A stretch of 64,000 nt of DNA from Labilibaculum antarcticum (GCF_002356295.1 NZ_AP018042.1:2450361-2514360); one strand, 5' to 3'. Numbered from the stretch's first letter, positions 8,876-18,244 are shown. The notes: generated by a model not told the origin, from the sequence alone. Program-made: numbers and translations.

Positions 8876-11707
8876 ATGAAAAAGAAGACAGCGCATATTA
8901 TATCGCATACGCATTGGGATAGAGAGTGGTATTTAAACAGTAAATACACAAACGAATGGTTAATACCTTTTTTCGACAATTTGTTTAAAATGTTCGAGAA
9001 GGAGCCAGAATATATTTTCGTTTTAGATGGTCAAATGGCCATGGTTGAAGATTATTTCGAGGAGTTGGATAAGCACAATTACAATGTAAATGAGCACAAA
9101 AGAAAAATCCGCAAGTATGTGAAGCAGAACAGGCTTTTTATTGGGCCTTACTACCTACAACCCGATTGGCAATTGCTGAGCGATGAATCCTTGGTACGTA
9201 ATCTGATGTACGGAATAATGGCGGCTAAAGATTTAGGCGGAGCCATGAAAGTGGGTTGGATGCTTGATAATTTTGGACAAATTTCTCAGACTTCTCAAAT
9301 TCATGATCAGTGTAAACTGGAAGGTTTGTACGTTTGGCGTGGTGTCGAAATGGATCCTAATGATGTGCAGTCAGAGTTTTTATGGCGTTCGCCGGATGGA
9401 ACTTCAATTCCGTCCATGTATCTGCTCGACAGTTACCGAAATGTAATGCGATTGGCAGAATTCAACGATATTATGCAGGCTAGGGTTCACGATGAAATTG
9501 AAAAATTAACCCCTTTTGCTACAACAAGCCATGTACTTTTAATGAACGGATACGATCAGGAAATGGTGCCGGATGATATTCAGCCCTATATTTCTAATTG
9601 CAAAATGGATACCGATAAATTCAGGGTGATTCAAAGTAATCCTGAAAAATACATTCGTGATGTAATGAGCGAAAATCCGAAGTTGAATACATTAAACGGA
9701 GCTTTGTATAGCGGACGTTTTATTTCAGTATTCCCAGGAGTGATGTCGGCACGTATGTATCTAAAATTACAAAACGACCAGCAACAAAAAGCACTCGAAA
9801 AACGTGTTGAACCATTGTCAACTTTGGTTTGGGCACTGGGTGGCGAATACGAAAAAACGCAAATAAAAGAGGCTTGGAAAACCTTACTCAAGAATCATCC
9901 TCACGATAGTATTTGCGGTGTAAGTATCGATGATGTTCATACCGATATGGAGAACAGATCACGAGTTGTGAATCAGCTGACTCAATCATTAACGGAGCAA
10001 AAACTGAAAGAGCTTTGCAGTTTGATTGATACTTCGAAATGCAAGGATAAGGAAGTGAAGTTGATATTTAATCCATCATTTCAGGAAAGATCGGAGAACA
10101 TTACATTTGAAAATGGCGCTTATTACGTGAAAAATATTCCAGCTTTGGGATATAAAATAGTTGAAGGTTCCGATATTCCCGATGGTAAGTTGGTGGTAGA
10201 TGGATTAAAGGTGAGTAACGATTTAATTGAAGTAGCCTTTAATTCGAATGGTTCGTTTAATATTCTGTATAAGAAATCAGGAAAATTGTTTGCCAATCAG
10301 GGAATCATCGACGATCGTGCGGATACGGGTGATGAGTACAACTACTCTTATCCCGATAAGGATGTTATAATTAGCAGTGAAAATTGCAAGGCAAATATTG
10401 TAGTGGTTGAGCAATCGGCTGGCAAAGTTGTGGTACGAACAAATATGGTGATGAATTTGCCTGAATCGGATACCGATAAGCATACCACCAGAAGTACGGT
10501 TATGCGCGACTTACCAGTGGTTAGCTACATTACAATCGAAGTAGATTCGCCAATCGTAAAATGCAAAACTGCATTGCGAAACACGGTGAAGGATCACATC
10601 ATGAGAGTATTGTTTGCTTCTGGTGTTCAAACCGAATTTGCCAATGCAGGCAGTCCGTTCGATGTGGTGAAAAGAGTAATTACGATTGAGGATTACGATG
10701 AATCATCGATTCCTGAAGACGTGAAAAAGGTGATTGTTGGTGCTCGTGAGGCCAAGCCAAATACAATTTTCCTGAATCGCGAGTTTGTCGATTTAACAGA
10801 TGATAAGGATGGATTAGCGGTATTCTCGAAAGGATTGCCGGAATATCAGATCATCAATAAAGATACCATTGCATTAACCTTGTTCAGATCGGTGGGATGG
10901 ATTGCCAAAGAAATTAATTCAAGAATTGGTGATGCAGGTCCAGAGATTTTTACTCCGGATGCTCAGTGTTTACGGGAAATGGAATTTGAGTACGCAGTAT
11001 ATCCACATCAGGGAAATACCGAGGAAGCGGAGGTTTGTCAGTTATCGAATTTGTACAATACCGAAATTGTGTGTTTTACTACCGATAAGCACGAAGGAGA
11101 ATTGGCAAGCGAAAATTCATACTTTTCAGTTTCCGATAGCTCGAATCTGGTTAAGATAACAGCTTTGAAGCGAAGTGAAGATGGGAAATCGGTTGTGATT
11201 CGAGGATACAATTCAGGTGAATCGGCAAGTAAAGTTGAGGTTTCAAGTTTATTTAAGATCGAAAAAGCTGGTTTGTCAAATCTGTTAGAGGAGCAAAATA
11301 CTGCATTGAAAGTAGCCGGAAACGCTGTCTCTTTTGATTTGGAAGCGAAGAAGATATTTACGCTAAGATTGCAAATTGTTCGTGAAGATAATCAGGTGAG
11401 TGATGATTGCGATTTGGTTTATGAATATGACCGCAAACGCGAAGAATTCGAGAATTTTGAGTACGCGAGCTATGTAAGTCAAGAAGAGATTCAATCTGAG
11501 TTGAACAGAGCGGAAGCATTAAAGGACAGGTCGCATCTTCCAATGTGGAGAAGAACTGCTTTAGAAGCTCAATTGTCGGCAATTTTGGCGCAGCACCGAT
11601 TCAACGAAAAGAGAATTACGGAACTGGGATATGGATTAAACGAGGCTCGGGTTCAGAGACGGGTTTATGACTATATCAAAAAATTTAAAGATCCGGATCA
11701 GAAATAG
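8876..11707 (+). CDS. GH38 alpha-mannosidase (MngB-like)
   Basis: A 943-residue cytoplasmic GH38 enzyme with no signal peptide. Zinc ligands are visible as His13 and Asp15 (SHTHWDREW), nucleophile Asp131 (GWMLDNFGQ) and the late His343 (NHPHDSICG). The pattern is closer to bacterial MngB (mannosylglycerate hydrolase) than to Golgi mannosidases. In this operon it could remove an alpha-mannose from mannosylglucosylglycerate or mannosylglycerate, leaving the substrate of the upstream phosphorylase. It is separated from that gene by 60 bases and is followed by a strong terminator. Confidence 0.9.
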   Translation: MKKKTAHIISHTHWDREWYLNSKYTNEWLIPFFDNLFKMFEKEPEYIFVLDGQMAMVEDYFEELDKHNYNVNEHKRKIRKYVKQNRLFIGPYYLQPDWQLLSDESLVRNLMYGIMAAKDLGGAMKVGWMLDNFGQISQTSQIHDQCKLEGLYVWRGVEMDPNDVQSEFLWRSPDGTSIPSMYLLDSYRNVMRLAEFNDIMQARVHDEIEKLTPFATTSHVLLMNGYDQEMVPDDIQPYISNCKMDTDKFRVIQSNPEKYIRDVMSENPKLNTLNGALYSGRFISVFPGVMSARMYLKLQNDQQQKALEKRVEPLSTLVWALGGEYEKTQIKEAWKTLLKNHPHDSICGVSIDDVHTDMENRSRVVNQLTQSLTEQKLKELCSLIDTSKCKDKEVKLIFNPSFQERSENITFENGAYYVKNIPALGYKIVEGSDIPDGKLVVDGLKVSNDLIEVAFNSNGSFNILYKKSGKLFANQGIIDDRADTGDEYNYSYPDKDVIISSENCKANIVVVEQSAGKVVVRTNMVMNLPESDTDKHTTRSTVMRDLPVVSYITIEVDSPIVKCKTALRNTVKDHIMRVLFASGVQTEFANAGSPFDVVKRVITIEDYDESSIPEDVKKVIVGAREAKPNTIFLNREFVDLTDDKDGLAVFSKGLPEYQIINKDTIALTLFRSVGWIAKEINSRIGDAGPEIFTPDAQCLREMEFEYAVYPHQGNTEEAEVCQLSNLYNTEIVCFTTDKHEGELASENSYFSVSDSSNLVKITALKRSEDGKSVVIRGYNSGESASKVEVSSLFKIEKAGLSNLLEEQNTALKVAGNAVSFDLEAKKIFTLRLQIVREDNQVSDDCDLVYEYDRKREEFENFEYASYVSQEEIQSELNRAEALKDRSHLPMWRRTALEAQLSAILAQHRFNEKRITELGYGLNEARVQRRVYDYIKKFKDPDQK

Positions 11708-11774
11708 ATTCAATTACGAATTGGTAATTGTTGTTGAGTAAGAACACTTTAAGTTAGAATAGTTAGTTAGATGT

Positions 11775-11845
11775 AGGTTTCTATTGTGATGCTATTAGCG
11801 ATTCATTTGGTTTGGGTAGAAAGCATCGTAATAGAAACCTTTTTT
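11775..11845 (+). terminator. Strong intrinsic terminator just before the glycerate kinase start
   Basis: A 19-bp stem (11775-11793 with 11822-11840, two G-T pairs), a 28-base loop and a T6 run. The T run ends 12 bases before the ATG of the glycerate kinase gene, so this either ends the mannosidase transcript or acts as an attenuator for the kinase. Confidence 0.75.
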
Positions 11846-11857
11846 AAGTAGAAACGA

Positions 11858-12979
11858 ATGAAGAAAATAATACTTGCTCCGGATAAATTTAAAGGTTCAT
11901 TAACCGGTATGGAATTTTGCGATGTCATTGAGAGAGGGATCAGAAAACATACTTCAGATATTGAGATCATCAAACTTCCATTGGCTGATGGTGGCGATGG
12001 AACGATTGAAGTTCTGAACTTTTACCTGGAAGGAGAGATGATATCCATTGAGGTTCACGATCCCTTACATCGAAAAATTACTGCCTCCTATTTGTATTCT
12101 GAAGGGAAGAAGACTGCTTACATCGAGATGGCTGAAGCCTCGGGAATTCGTTTGCTGAAAGGCGATGAGGCAAATCCTATGCTAACGAGTACTTATGGAA
12201 CTGGCGAGCTGATTAACGACGCGCTGAACAGAGGAGTGAATCATATCATACTTGGTATAGGAGGAAGTGCTACCAACGATGCTGGTTTGGGTATGGCGAG
12301 AGCCTTGGGATATACTTTTTTAAACGAAAAGAAGGAAGGATTGAAAGGGATTGGTGCAGATTTAATTCTGCTAAATTCTATCGATAGCTCGGCTATTCAT
12401 CCAAGATTAAATGAGGTGAAATTCGAAGTTGCCTGCGATGTTGATAATCCACTTTATGGAGAAAACGGAGCGGCATATATCTACTCTCCGCAAAAAGGAG
12501 CAACACCCGAAATGGTATTGAAATTGGATGCCGGACTGCAGAATTTTAATGAAGTGGTTAAGAAGCAATTCGAGGCCGATTTGCAGGAAATTAGTGGTGC
12601 AGGCGCAGCAGGTGGATTGGGAGCAGGTTGTATTCTGTTCCTAAATGCGATCTTGAATTCAGGTATCGATTTAATTAAAAAAGAAGCGAATTTTGATACC
12701 CACATCAAAGGTGCCGACTGGATAATTACCGGAGAAGGAAAGCTGGACGATCAAACCTTCTCGGGAAAAGTGATTCGCGGCGTATTGGATTCCATTACTG
12801 ATCAAAAGCTCGCGATTTTTTGCGGATTGCTTGATTTGAAGGATGATAGAGTAAAGGAGTTGAAAATTGAGCACATTGCCGAAATGGCTTCTTACGCCAG
12901 CAGCACCGAAGATTCAATTCAAAACGCTTTTGTTTACCTCGAAAAATCAGCGGAAGAGTTCGCGATTACTAATTTATAA
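11858..12979 (+). CDS. Glycerate kinase (GlxK/GarK family)
   Basis: A 373-residue type-I glycerate kinase of normal length. Visible signatures are APDKFKGSLTG at the N terminus, LPLADGGDGTIEVL near residue 43 and GIGGSATNDAGLGMARALGY near 130. The family phosphorylates D-glycerate with ATP, giving 2-phosphoglycerate, which enters lower glycolysis. Position after a glucosylglycerate-type phosphorylase and a mannosidase explains its job: using the glycerate released from the compatible solute. A terminator hairpin lies directly upstream, so its expression may be set separately. Confidence 0.93.
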   Translation: MKKIILAPDKFKGSLTGMEFCDVIERGIRKHTSDIEIIKLPLADGGDGTIEVLNFYLEGEMISIEVHDPLHRKITASYLYSEGKKTAYIEMAEASGIRLLKGDEANPMLTSTYGTGELINDALNRGVNHIILGIGGSATNDAGLGMARALGYTFLNEKKEGLKGIGADLILLNSIDSSAIHPRLNEVKFEVACDVDNPLYGENGAAYIYSPQKGATPEMVLKLDAGLQNFNEVVKKQFEADLQEISGAGAAGGLGAGCILFLNAILNSGIDLIKKEANFDTHIKGADWIITGEGKLDDQTFSGKVIRGVLDSITDQKLAIFCGLLDLKDDRVKELKIEHIAEMASYASSTEDSIQNAFVYLEKSAEEFAITNL

Positions 12980-13008
12980 ATTAAAATAAAGCAGGCTAGT
13001 ATAGGTGG

Positions 13009-13059
13009 TGGCAGATTGCACTCTTAGGCTTATTGACTGAGTGCGGTCTGCCATTTTTT
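13009..13059 (+). terminator. Intrinsic terminator of the solute-utilisation cluster
   Basis: A 15-bp stem (13009-13023 with 13039-13053, two G-T pairs) followed by T6, 30 bases past the glycerate kinase stop. Confidence 0.85.
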
Positions 13060-13080
13060 ATTCCGCAAAAACCAAAACCC

Positions 13081-13093
13081 GTCAGACTCTGAC
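13081..13093. repeat. Short palindrome GTCAGACTCTGAC, relative of the repeats at 22.7 and 23.8 kb
   Basis: GTCAGACTCTGAC followed by TTAATT resembles the opening of the two longer intergenic repeats at 22664 and 23823 (GTCAGGCTCTGACTTATT). Only this short core is shared here. Confidence 0.4.
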
Positions 13094-13124
13094 TTAATTA
13101 AAAAACAGTACTATACTTGTTTTA

Positions 13125-14222
13125 TTATTTAAGACTAGGGATACGCTTTTCATGATAAAGTCTTACCTTATTCAGATAGTTGATACGACCCTCGGTCAAT
13201 TCGTTACCTATAATCCTGTATCTTCTCTCTAACTCTTTCCGGAATTCTGCATTAATAATATTATCCATACCACTTGAGTTTATATGCTCGCTTAAAGGAT
13301 TGTAAAAAATTAAATGGTCAAAAACATTATACCATTTAAGATTTGTTGTGATGTATGGATAATCATCAAAACGGTCGTTCCCAAATGGCGATTTTTTCAT
13401 ACTAAAAGCAACAGCTTTGTTATCATTTTCTTGAAATGCAAGATCCCATTTTTTCTTTGCATGAAATTTACCATTCCAAGAATAACGACGGTTGGCATAA
13501 CTATTTAGAAAAACATTGGTTAATTCATTCGGAAACTCTTCTTTTAAATATCGACCAACATTATCTGTCTTTTTTTTCCTTTTCCAGTAAATATTGGTGT
13601 AAGCATGACGATAATTCATAATAATCAGTGCCTTATTGTTAGCGTTTGATTGATACCAATCACTAATGTTTTTAGCCATGTTCCGGTCTCTGTTATTTAG
13701 TGTTTTTTGGAATTCCTTATACTCGTCTTTATTTTTAATGCTATCCCAAGAAAACTTAACATCAGCACCAATTATCCTGATCTTTTTGTCGCTGCTACGC
13801 TCTCTGTTTAAGCGAGCAACTTTTCCTATAAATGTATACAGATTCGTTTTTTCCCAGAGTGGACCATAGTTTAAGTTTTGATAGATATGTTTTGTTTTTG
13901 ATTTAATTTGAGCATCCGAAAGATCTTCGGCAAAGAGCAAATCATCTAATTCTTTCTGAATACTGAGAGAAGGAGATTCGAAAATAATATTTTTCACATG
14001 ATCAGAAAACCAATCTTGGGATATGATGTCAAAGAACAAATCATATTGAGTGATTTCCCGATGATCTCTTTCACAAATCATCACTAAATCTTTTTCTTGA
14101 AACAGACTTTCTAAATAATCTATTGGTCGCGTAGTATTCTTTTGTAAAAATGTGACATAGGGGTTCTGCGCATTTACGACAAGAGATAAAAAGGCAAATG
14201 TGAGTGTTAAAAGTGTTTTCAT
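13125..14222 (-). CDS. Secreted protein of unknown function, possibly ChaN/EreA-like
   Basis: 365 residues with a clear signal peptide (residues 1-18, ending VNA before QNPY). The region LVMICERDHREITQYDLFF near residue 46 and IIFESPSLSIQKEL recall the haem-binding ChaN / erythromycin-esterase-like superfamily, where an early Glu and His-containing loop are conserved. RIIGADVKFSWDS near 150 and IIMNYRHAYTN near 200 would be further core strands. I do not recognise a closer family, and the function is unknown. It is alone: a cluster terminator lies on one side and a separate secreted gene on the other. Confidence 0.6.
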   Translation of the reverse strand: MKTLLTLTFAFLSLVVNAQNPYVTFLQKNTTRPIDYLESLFQEKDLVMICERDHREITQYDLFFDIISQDWFSDHVKNIIFESPSLSIQKELDDLLFAEDLSDAQIKSKTKHIYQNLNYGPLWEKTNLYTFIGKVARLNRERSSDKKIRIIGADVKFSWDSIKNKDEYKEFQKTLNNRDRNMAKNISDWYQSNANNKALIIMNYRHAYTNIYWKRKKKTDNVGRYLKEEFPNELTNVFLNSYANRRYSWNGKFHAKKKWDLAFQENDNKAVAFSMKKSPFGNDRFDDYPYITTNLKWYNVFDHLIFYNPLSEHINSSGMDNIINAEFRKELERRYRIIGNELTEGRINYLNKVRLYHEKRIPSLK

Positions 14223-14415
14223 ATTGTATTTTAATTGTCTTATATTTTCGGTCTACTGTTGATAATTCTGAATTATTCTGTTTTCAGAAATCTATTTGCC
14301 GACCCATGTAGGGCAGTAATGAACATTTATTATATTCAGCATGTGAATCTACAAAACAATAATCTGTACACAAAGAATACCCAATACTATTTTATTTACT
14401 AGTGTTTAGATCATT

Positions 14416-15906
14416 TTACTTCTTTTTATGGCCTCCACGAGGATTGATTTCTTTTGAAAATGTACCAATACTTTCACAGTCTGTAAAATTATTTTTAAAA
14501 CTTGGTGATACTACTCCATCAGGAGGAATTGAACTAGGAAAACCAATAGCTTTTACATTACTAATCTTTATACCAGTAGTGTTGCCGTTTTTTATTGAAT
14601 GTAAGGAAGGTCCTCGATAACTTTCAAAATCCAAACTGATATCTACAGCTAAACCTTTCTCAGGATCAGTAGGGTCTGCTCCTTTATCAATTCTTAATTC
14701 ACAAGGGATATAAGGAAAATTCTTTGATTTTATTTGAGCATTTTGACCAAAAATGGCTGTTACATTTTCTACAGTAGACTCACCAGAAAAAGAACCTGGT
14801 GTAATTCCGAAAGCTGCTACGTCTAGGCCAGCAGCCTCTTCTCTTTTGAAATTATTTATAAATCCATCACCCACATAGCCTGCATCCTGACAGCCCTCTA
14901 CGTGAATATTCTTAATAAAAACCCGTCCTTGATCTATGGTATGTGGAGACATAGAAAAAGCTGAATGCCCATCTTTACAGGATATATTATCCAGATAAAC
15001 TAAATCAATTTTTGGTTGATTATCAATCGTTAAAGGCAGATCTATGCCTCCTCGCTTATATATGGGAGCAGAACCAATAGGCCTAAATAGTTGAATTATA
15101 TTTAAGCCCGATTCTAATCTTACAATAATACCACCTGTACCTTCTAAATTTCTGTAAATAATATTTTTACCTGCTTGCATTTGTACCAATCCATACCCAA
15201 AAGCGCCATTTAAATTATCTATATTTTCAATAATTCCTTTATTCGGTGCACCATATACCTTATTTATTAGATTGGATCTAGCCGCTGTTTTATTTGCTTT
15301 TTGATCTCCTTTTGCTCCGGGGAATATGCTTACAGTACTAAACTCTGGAGATAGCACAATAGATGATGGTTGCGTATATTGATCAATTATTATAAAGTTT
15401 GACAACTTAAAATTAGTGGCATTTCCTATTCGAATAACAGCACTTTTCTTAGTATTAGCACTCTTATTGTCGTACTTAAATTTAATAACAAACCGATCAT
15501 CGGTACATCCAGATATTCTATTATCTGTTCCTAAACCCTGAAGACTAAAATTTGTCAGCGGTTTTTCTGAGCCACTTTGAGCTGAAAATATAGTTCCAGT
15601 ACCATCCAATTCAAAAACAACTCCAGCTTCGACTTTAATATGTACGTTGCTCTTAAAAACAATTCCTCCTTCTACTTTATAGGTACCCGATTTAATTTTT
15701 AATACTCCACCAGACGTAGTGAGTTTATTTATTTCCTTTTGGATAAGATTATTAACAGCTTCTCCTTTTGAATAATTTACATCTGTTGCTTCTATTTCAG
15801 CAAATCCCTTTCCTTCATCAGGATTGAAATAAAAAGAATCATCTTCTTGAATTTGACCAAAACAACTAGTGGAAATAAGCAATAGTAATAATAGTAATAC
15901 TCTCAT
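14416..15906 (-). CDS. Secreted right-handed beta-helix protein, iota-carrageenase (GH82)-like
   Basis: 496 residues with a signal peptide ending SCFG. The start of the mature part has the pectate-lyase-like pattern (LTTSGGVLKIKSGTYKV, then VHIKVEAGVVFEL), followed by repeated short beta strands typical of a parallel beta-helix. The stretch GTGGIIVRLESGLNI, then NISCKDGHSAFSMSPHTI, reminds me of GH82 iota-carrageenases and their relatives, but I cannot confirm the catalytic residues. No sulfatase, SusCD pair or other carrageenan gene lies nearby, so a full polysaccharide locus is not present. A pectate lyase-superfamily protein of other specificity is the main alternative. Confidence 0.6.
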   Translation of the reverse strand: MRVLLLLLLLISTSCFGQIQEDDSFYFNPDEGKGFAEIEATDVNYSKGEAVNNLIQKEINKLTTSGGVLKIKSGTYKVEGGIVFKSNVHIKVEAGVVFELDGTGTIFSAQSGSEKPLTNFSLQGLGTDNRISGCTDDRFVIKFKYDNKSANTKKSAVIRIGNATNFKLSNFIIIDQYTQPSSIVLSPEFSTVSIFPGAKGDQKANKTAARSNLINKVYGAPNKGIIENIDNLNGAFGYGLVQMQAGKNIIYRNLEGTGGIIVRLESGLNIIQLFRPIGSAPIYKRGGIDLPLTIDNQPKIDLVYLDNISCKDGHSAFSMSPHTIDQGRVFIKNIHVEGCQDAGYVGDGFINNFKREEAAGLDVAAFGITPGSFSGESTVENVTAIFGQNAQIKSKNFPYIPCELRIDKGADPTDPEKGLAVDISLDFESYRGPSLHSIKNGNTTGIKISNVKAIGFPSSIPPDGVVSPSFKNNFTDCESIGTFSKEINPRGGHKKK

Positions 15907-16062
15907 AATTTCATGTTTTTTTCGATGTAGAATAATGACAAAGAAAAATGAAAGAATCGTATTTAATACTCATCTCAGTTCATAGAATGTACGTCTCAGT
16001 TCATAAAATACACATTTTGCAAAAAAGAAGTATTCTTATCCTCTTTAGATTCTTTGATAAGC

Positions 16063-16146
16063 TTAGCAATCATTCAATTGTTTGAGGTCCAATATCAAAT
16101 TCTTACCCTCCCGACCATCAACAAGCCTGATCCAGTCATCTTCTGC
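16063..16146 (-). other. Short open fragment without a start, possible gene relic
   Basis: Read on the minus strand this gives AEDDWIRLVDGREGKNLILD and seven more residues before a stop, with a stop directly upstream and no start codon. The composition is protein-like. It lies in the same 550-base non-coding stretch as the RecQ relic, so the whole stretch may be decayed genes. No family recognised. Confidence 0.25.
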
Positions 16147-16172
16147 CTATAATTAAGCTGTAAATGTTATGA

Positions 16173-16403
16173 CTTGATTCTCTTCCTAAGATAGGAAACT
16201 ACGATTTTAAAGAACTGACTCAAAAGCTCATCGACAGCTTGAAGGAAAATGAAAGCCCAGAATTAATCACAAAATTCTTATGCGGTATTTGCACACCAAA
16301 ATTCACAACAATTAAGGCTAAGAGCATGCCTGGTTTTGGTAAACTTGAACGATACTGATATCAAGAGATATTAAATTGGGTAGAAAAGAAGTTAAAGGTC
16401 TAA
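16173..16403 (+). pseudogene. RecQ-family helicase C-terminal remnant with internal stop
   Basis: The plus-strand frame encodes a segment that includes ELITKFLCGICTPKFTTIKA and MPGFGKLERY, then TGA at 16356-16358, then YQEILNWVEKKLKV and a final TAA at 16401. This matches the end of Bacteroidota RecQ-type helicases (FLCGI..P......K...GFG.LE.Y...E.L.W). The frame is closed by TGA at 16170, there is no start, and the helicase core is gone. It is a decayed tail, and probably marks a past deletion or recombination event. Confidence 0.7.
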
Positions 16404-16457
16404 AGGCACAAAATTCGGAAAATCCACTTAACTAAGTAAGGTTTTCTTAGGCTTTAT

Positions 16458-17162
16458 CTATAAGTTCATTTTAACTTTGAGTGCACTTCGGTAAGAACGA
16501 CCTACAGGCAATTCCTTTTCTTTAAGGTGAACTGTGTTTCCAGATATGGATTCAATTTTTGCCAAAGGAACGATGAACTGGCGATGTATGCGAATAAATC
16601 GATCTGATGGAAGGAGTTCTAATAAATGCGCAAGAGTTTCTCGGGTGACAAGTTTTCCTCCATCATGTCTGCAAATGGCATAATCACCAAAACTTTCGAA
16701 ATAATCAATTTTATCTAAAGCTAAACGCACTATCTTTTTATCAACTTTCAAATTAATAATCTCTTCTGCAACGAATTTTGCGACAATTGATTCAGACTGT
16801 GCATCTTCCCTATCGTGATAACGATTTATGGCACGCGCCATTCGTTCTAAGGAAATTGGTTTCATCAGGTAATCAACCACATCTAAATCGAATGCTTCAA
16901 CCGCATAATTTCGATAAGCCGTAGTGAAAATAAGAGCTGGCGCTTTGGTTAAAGACTTTAAAAACTGCAAACCATTCATCTGAGGCATTTCAATATCTGA
17001 AAAGATTAAGTCAACCTCATTCTCTCTAAGAAAACTCATAGCCGCAGGGGCAGAATTAAAGCACCCCACAATTTCCATTTCTGGGAAGTTCTCCAAATGC
17101 CTTTCGATTATGCGAATGGCAATGGGTTCATCATCTAGTAGAAGGCATTTTATTTTTCGCAT
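16458..17162 (-). CDS. LytTR-family response regulator
   Basis: 234 residues: a receiver domain (about 1-118) with acidic pocket Asp10/Asp11 and phospho-acceptor Asp56 (LIFSDIEMPQMNG), and a LytTR DNA-binding domain (about 135-234; KIVRLALDKIDYFESFGDYA, RIHRQFIVPLAKIESI). LytTR regulators bind DNA through a beta-type domain and usually control envelope or secretion genes. The gene overlaps the upstream sensor kinase by 13 bases and is translationally coupled to it. The targets are not evident from the window. Confidence 0.95.
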   Translation of the reverse strand: MRKIKCLLLDDEPIAIRIIERHLENFPEMEIVGCFNSAPAAMSFLRENEVDLIFSDIEMPQMNGLQFLKSLTKAPALIFTTAYRNYAVEAFDLDVVDYLMKPISLERMARAINRYHDREDAQSESIVAKFVAEEIINLKVDKKIVRLALDKIDYFESFGDYAICRHDGGKLVTRETLAHLLELLPSDRFIRIHRQFIVPLAKIESISGNTVHLKEKELPVGRSYRSALKVKMNL

Positions 17163-18244
17163 AACTCTCTATTTAAAATCATCAATCTCAATTCCACTTC
17201 AAAATACCTTTCATCCTTTTTAATGGTCAGATTAAACTTATTGGGGTAAATCAATTCGAGGCGTTTTCTAAGATTCTCTAGACCAATTCCACCATGTCGT
17301 TTTGATTCCTCAGTATAGTTAATTGGATTTTTAATCCTAAAACAGAAATCTTCATCCAAATTAAGGCTTATAGAGATAACACTTGCCTCGTTATCCTTTC
17401 TATCAGTATACTTAAAAGCATTTTCTACCAAAGGCAAAAGCAGCAAAGGTGATATAAGCTCATGTATCAACTTACCTTTTTCTAAGTTGATATTCAAATC
17501 AATAGTATCTCCAAAACGACCTTTCTGAATAGCTGCATAATTCTCAACCAATTCAAGTTCCTTATAGATGGGTACAAATTCGCTACTGCAACCATATAAG
17601 GTGTAATCTAGAATTTCGGACAAGAGCATAATCATACGAGGAGTCTCTTCCGATTTCTCAAGACTCAAACCGTATATACTATTCAAAGAGTTGAATAAAA
17701 AATGAGGATTAACTTGGGCTTTTAGCAAACTCAGTTCGGCTTCTTTTAATCGCAATTCAGTCTCTATCTTTATTTTATCTTGTTGTTCCCTTAAATTTTG
17801 TTCCTTTAAACTTCGTTGAAGTTGGCGATAGGCAACCCCAACAAGAATAATAAAAAACAAACCCACTTGCAGAAAACGCACATCGATTGTAGCTGGATCT
17901 ATTCCCTCAAGTGAACAATTCCATACTAAAACAAGAAGTCCTGTTATAATCATTGTCTCTATACTTAGAGACAAAAATAACAAGTAGGCTAAGTACAACC
18001 AAAACCGAAAATAACGCTTTGTTAATAAATAGCGAGGTATTAAAAAATCGTTTAGAACACGAGTACAAGCATAAGCAAGAGGAACAAAACAAAGACAGAA
18101 TATAAAAGCACTGTAATAGTCTTGGCTATACAATCTGAAAAAGATAGAAATAAAAAATAAAGCCATAGACCAAGTCAGAACTGATAATGCAGATCTCCTC
18201 CAGTCTCCAAAAACTATTTTAGCCAAATTTGATATTTTCTTCAT
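17150..18244 (-). CDS. LytS-type sensor histidine kinase
   Basis: 364 residues: four hydrophobic segments in the first ~150 residues, a coiled-coil linker (LKEQNLREQQDKIKIETELR), then the His_kinase domain with the phospho-acceptor histidine in KAQVNPHFLFNSLNSIYGL and an HATPase domain whose asparagine box is VENAFKY, with GGIGLENLRKRLEL as the G box. This is the usual partner of LytTR regulators in Bacteroidota. No periplasmic sensor domain is seen, so the signal is probably sensed in or near the membrane. Confidence 0.95.
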   Translation of the reverse strand: MKKISNLAKIVFGDWRRSALSVLTWSMALFFISIFFRLYSQDYYSAFIFCLCFVPLAYACTRVLNDFLIPRYLLTKRYFRFWLYLAYLLFLSLSIETMIITGLLVLVWNCSLEGIDPATIDVRFLQVGLFFIILVGVAYRQLQRSLKEQNLREQQDKIKIETELRLKEAELSLLKAQVNPHFLFNSLNSIYGLSLEKSEETPRMIMLLSEILDYTLYGCSSEFVPIYKELELVENYAAIQKGRFGDTIDLNINLEKGKLIHELISPLLLLPLVENAFKYTDRKDNEASVISISLNLDEDFCFRIKNPINYTEESKRHGGIGLENLRKRLELIYPNKFNLTIKKDERYFEVELRLMILNRELCEK

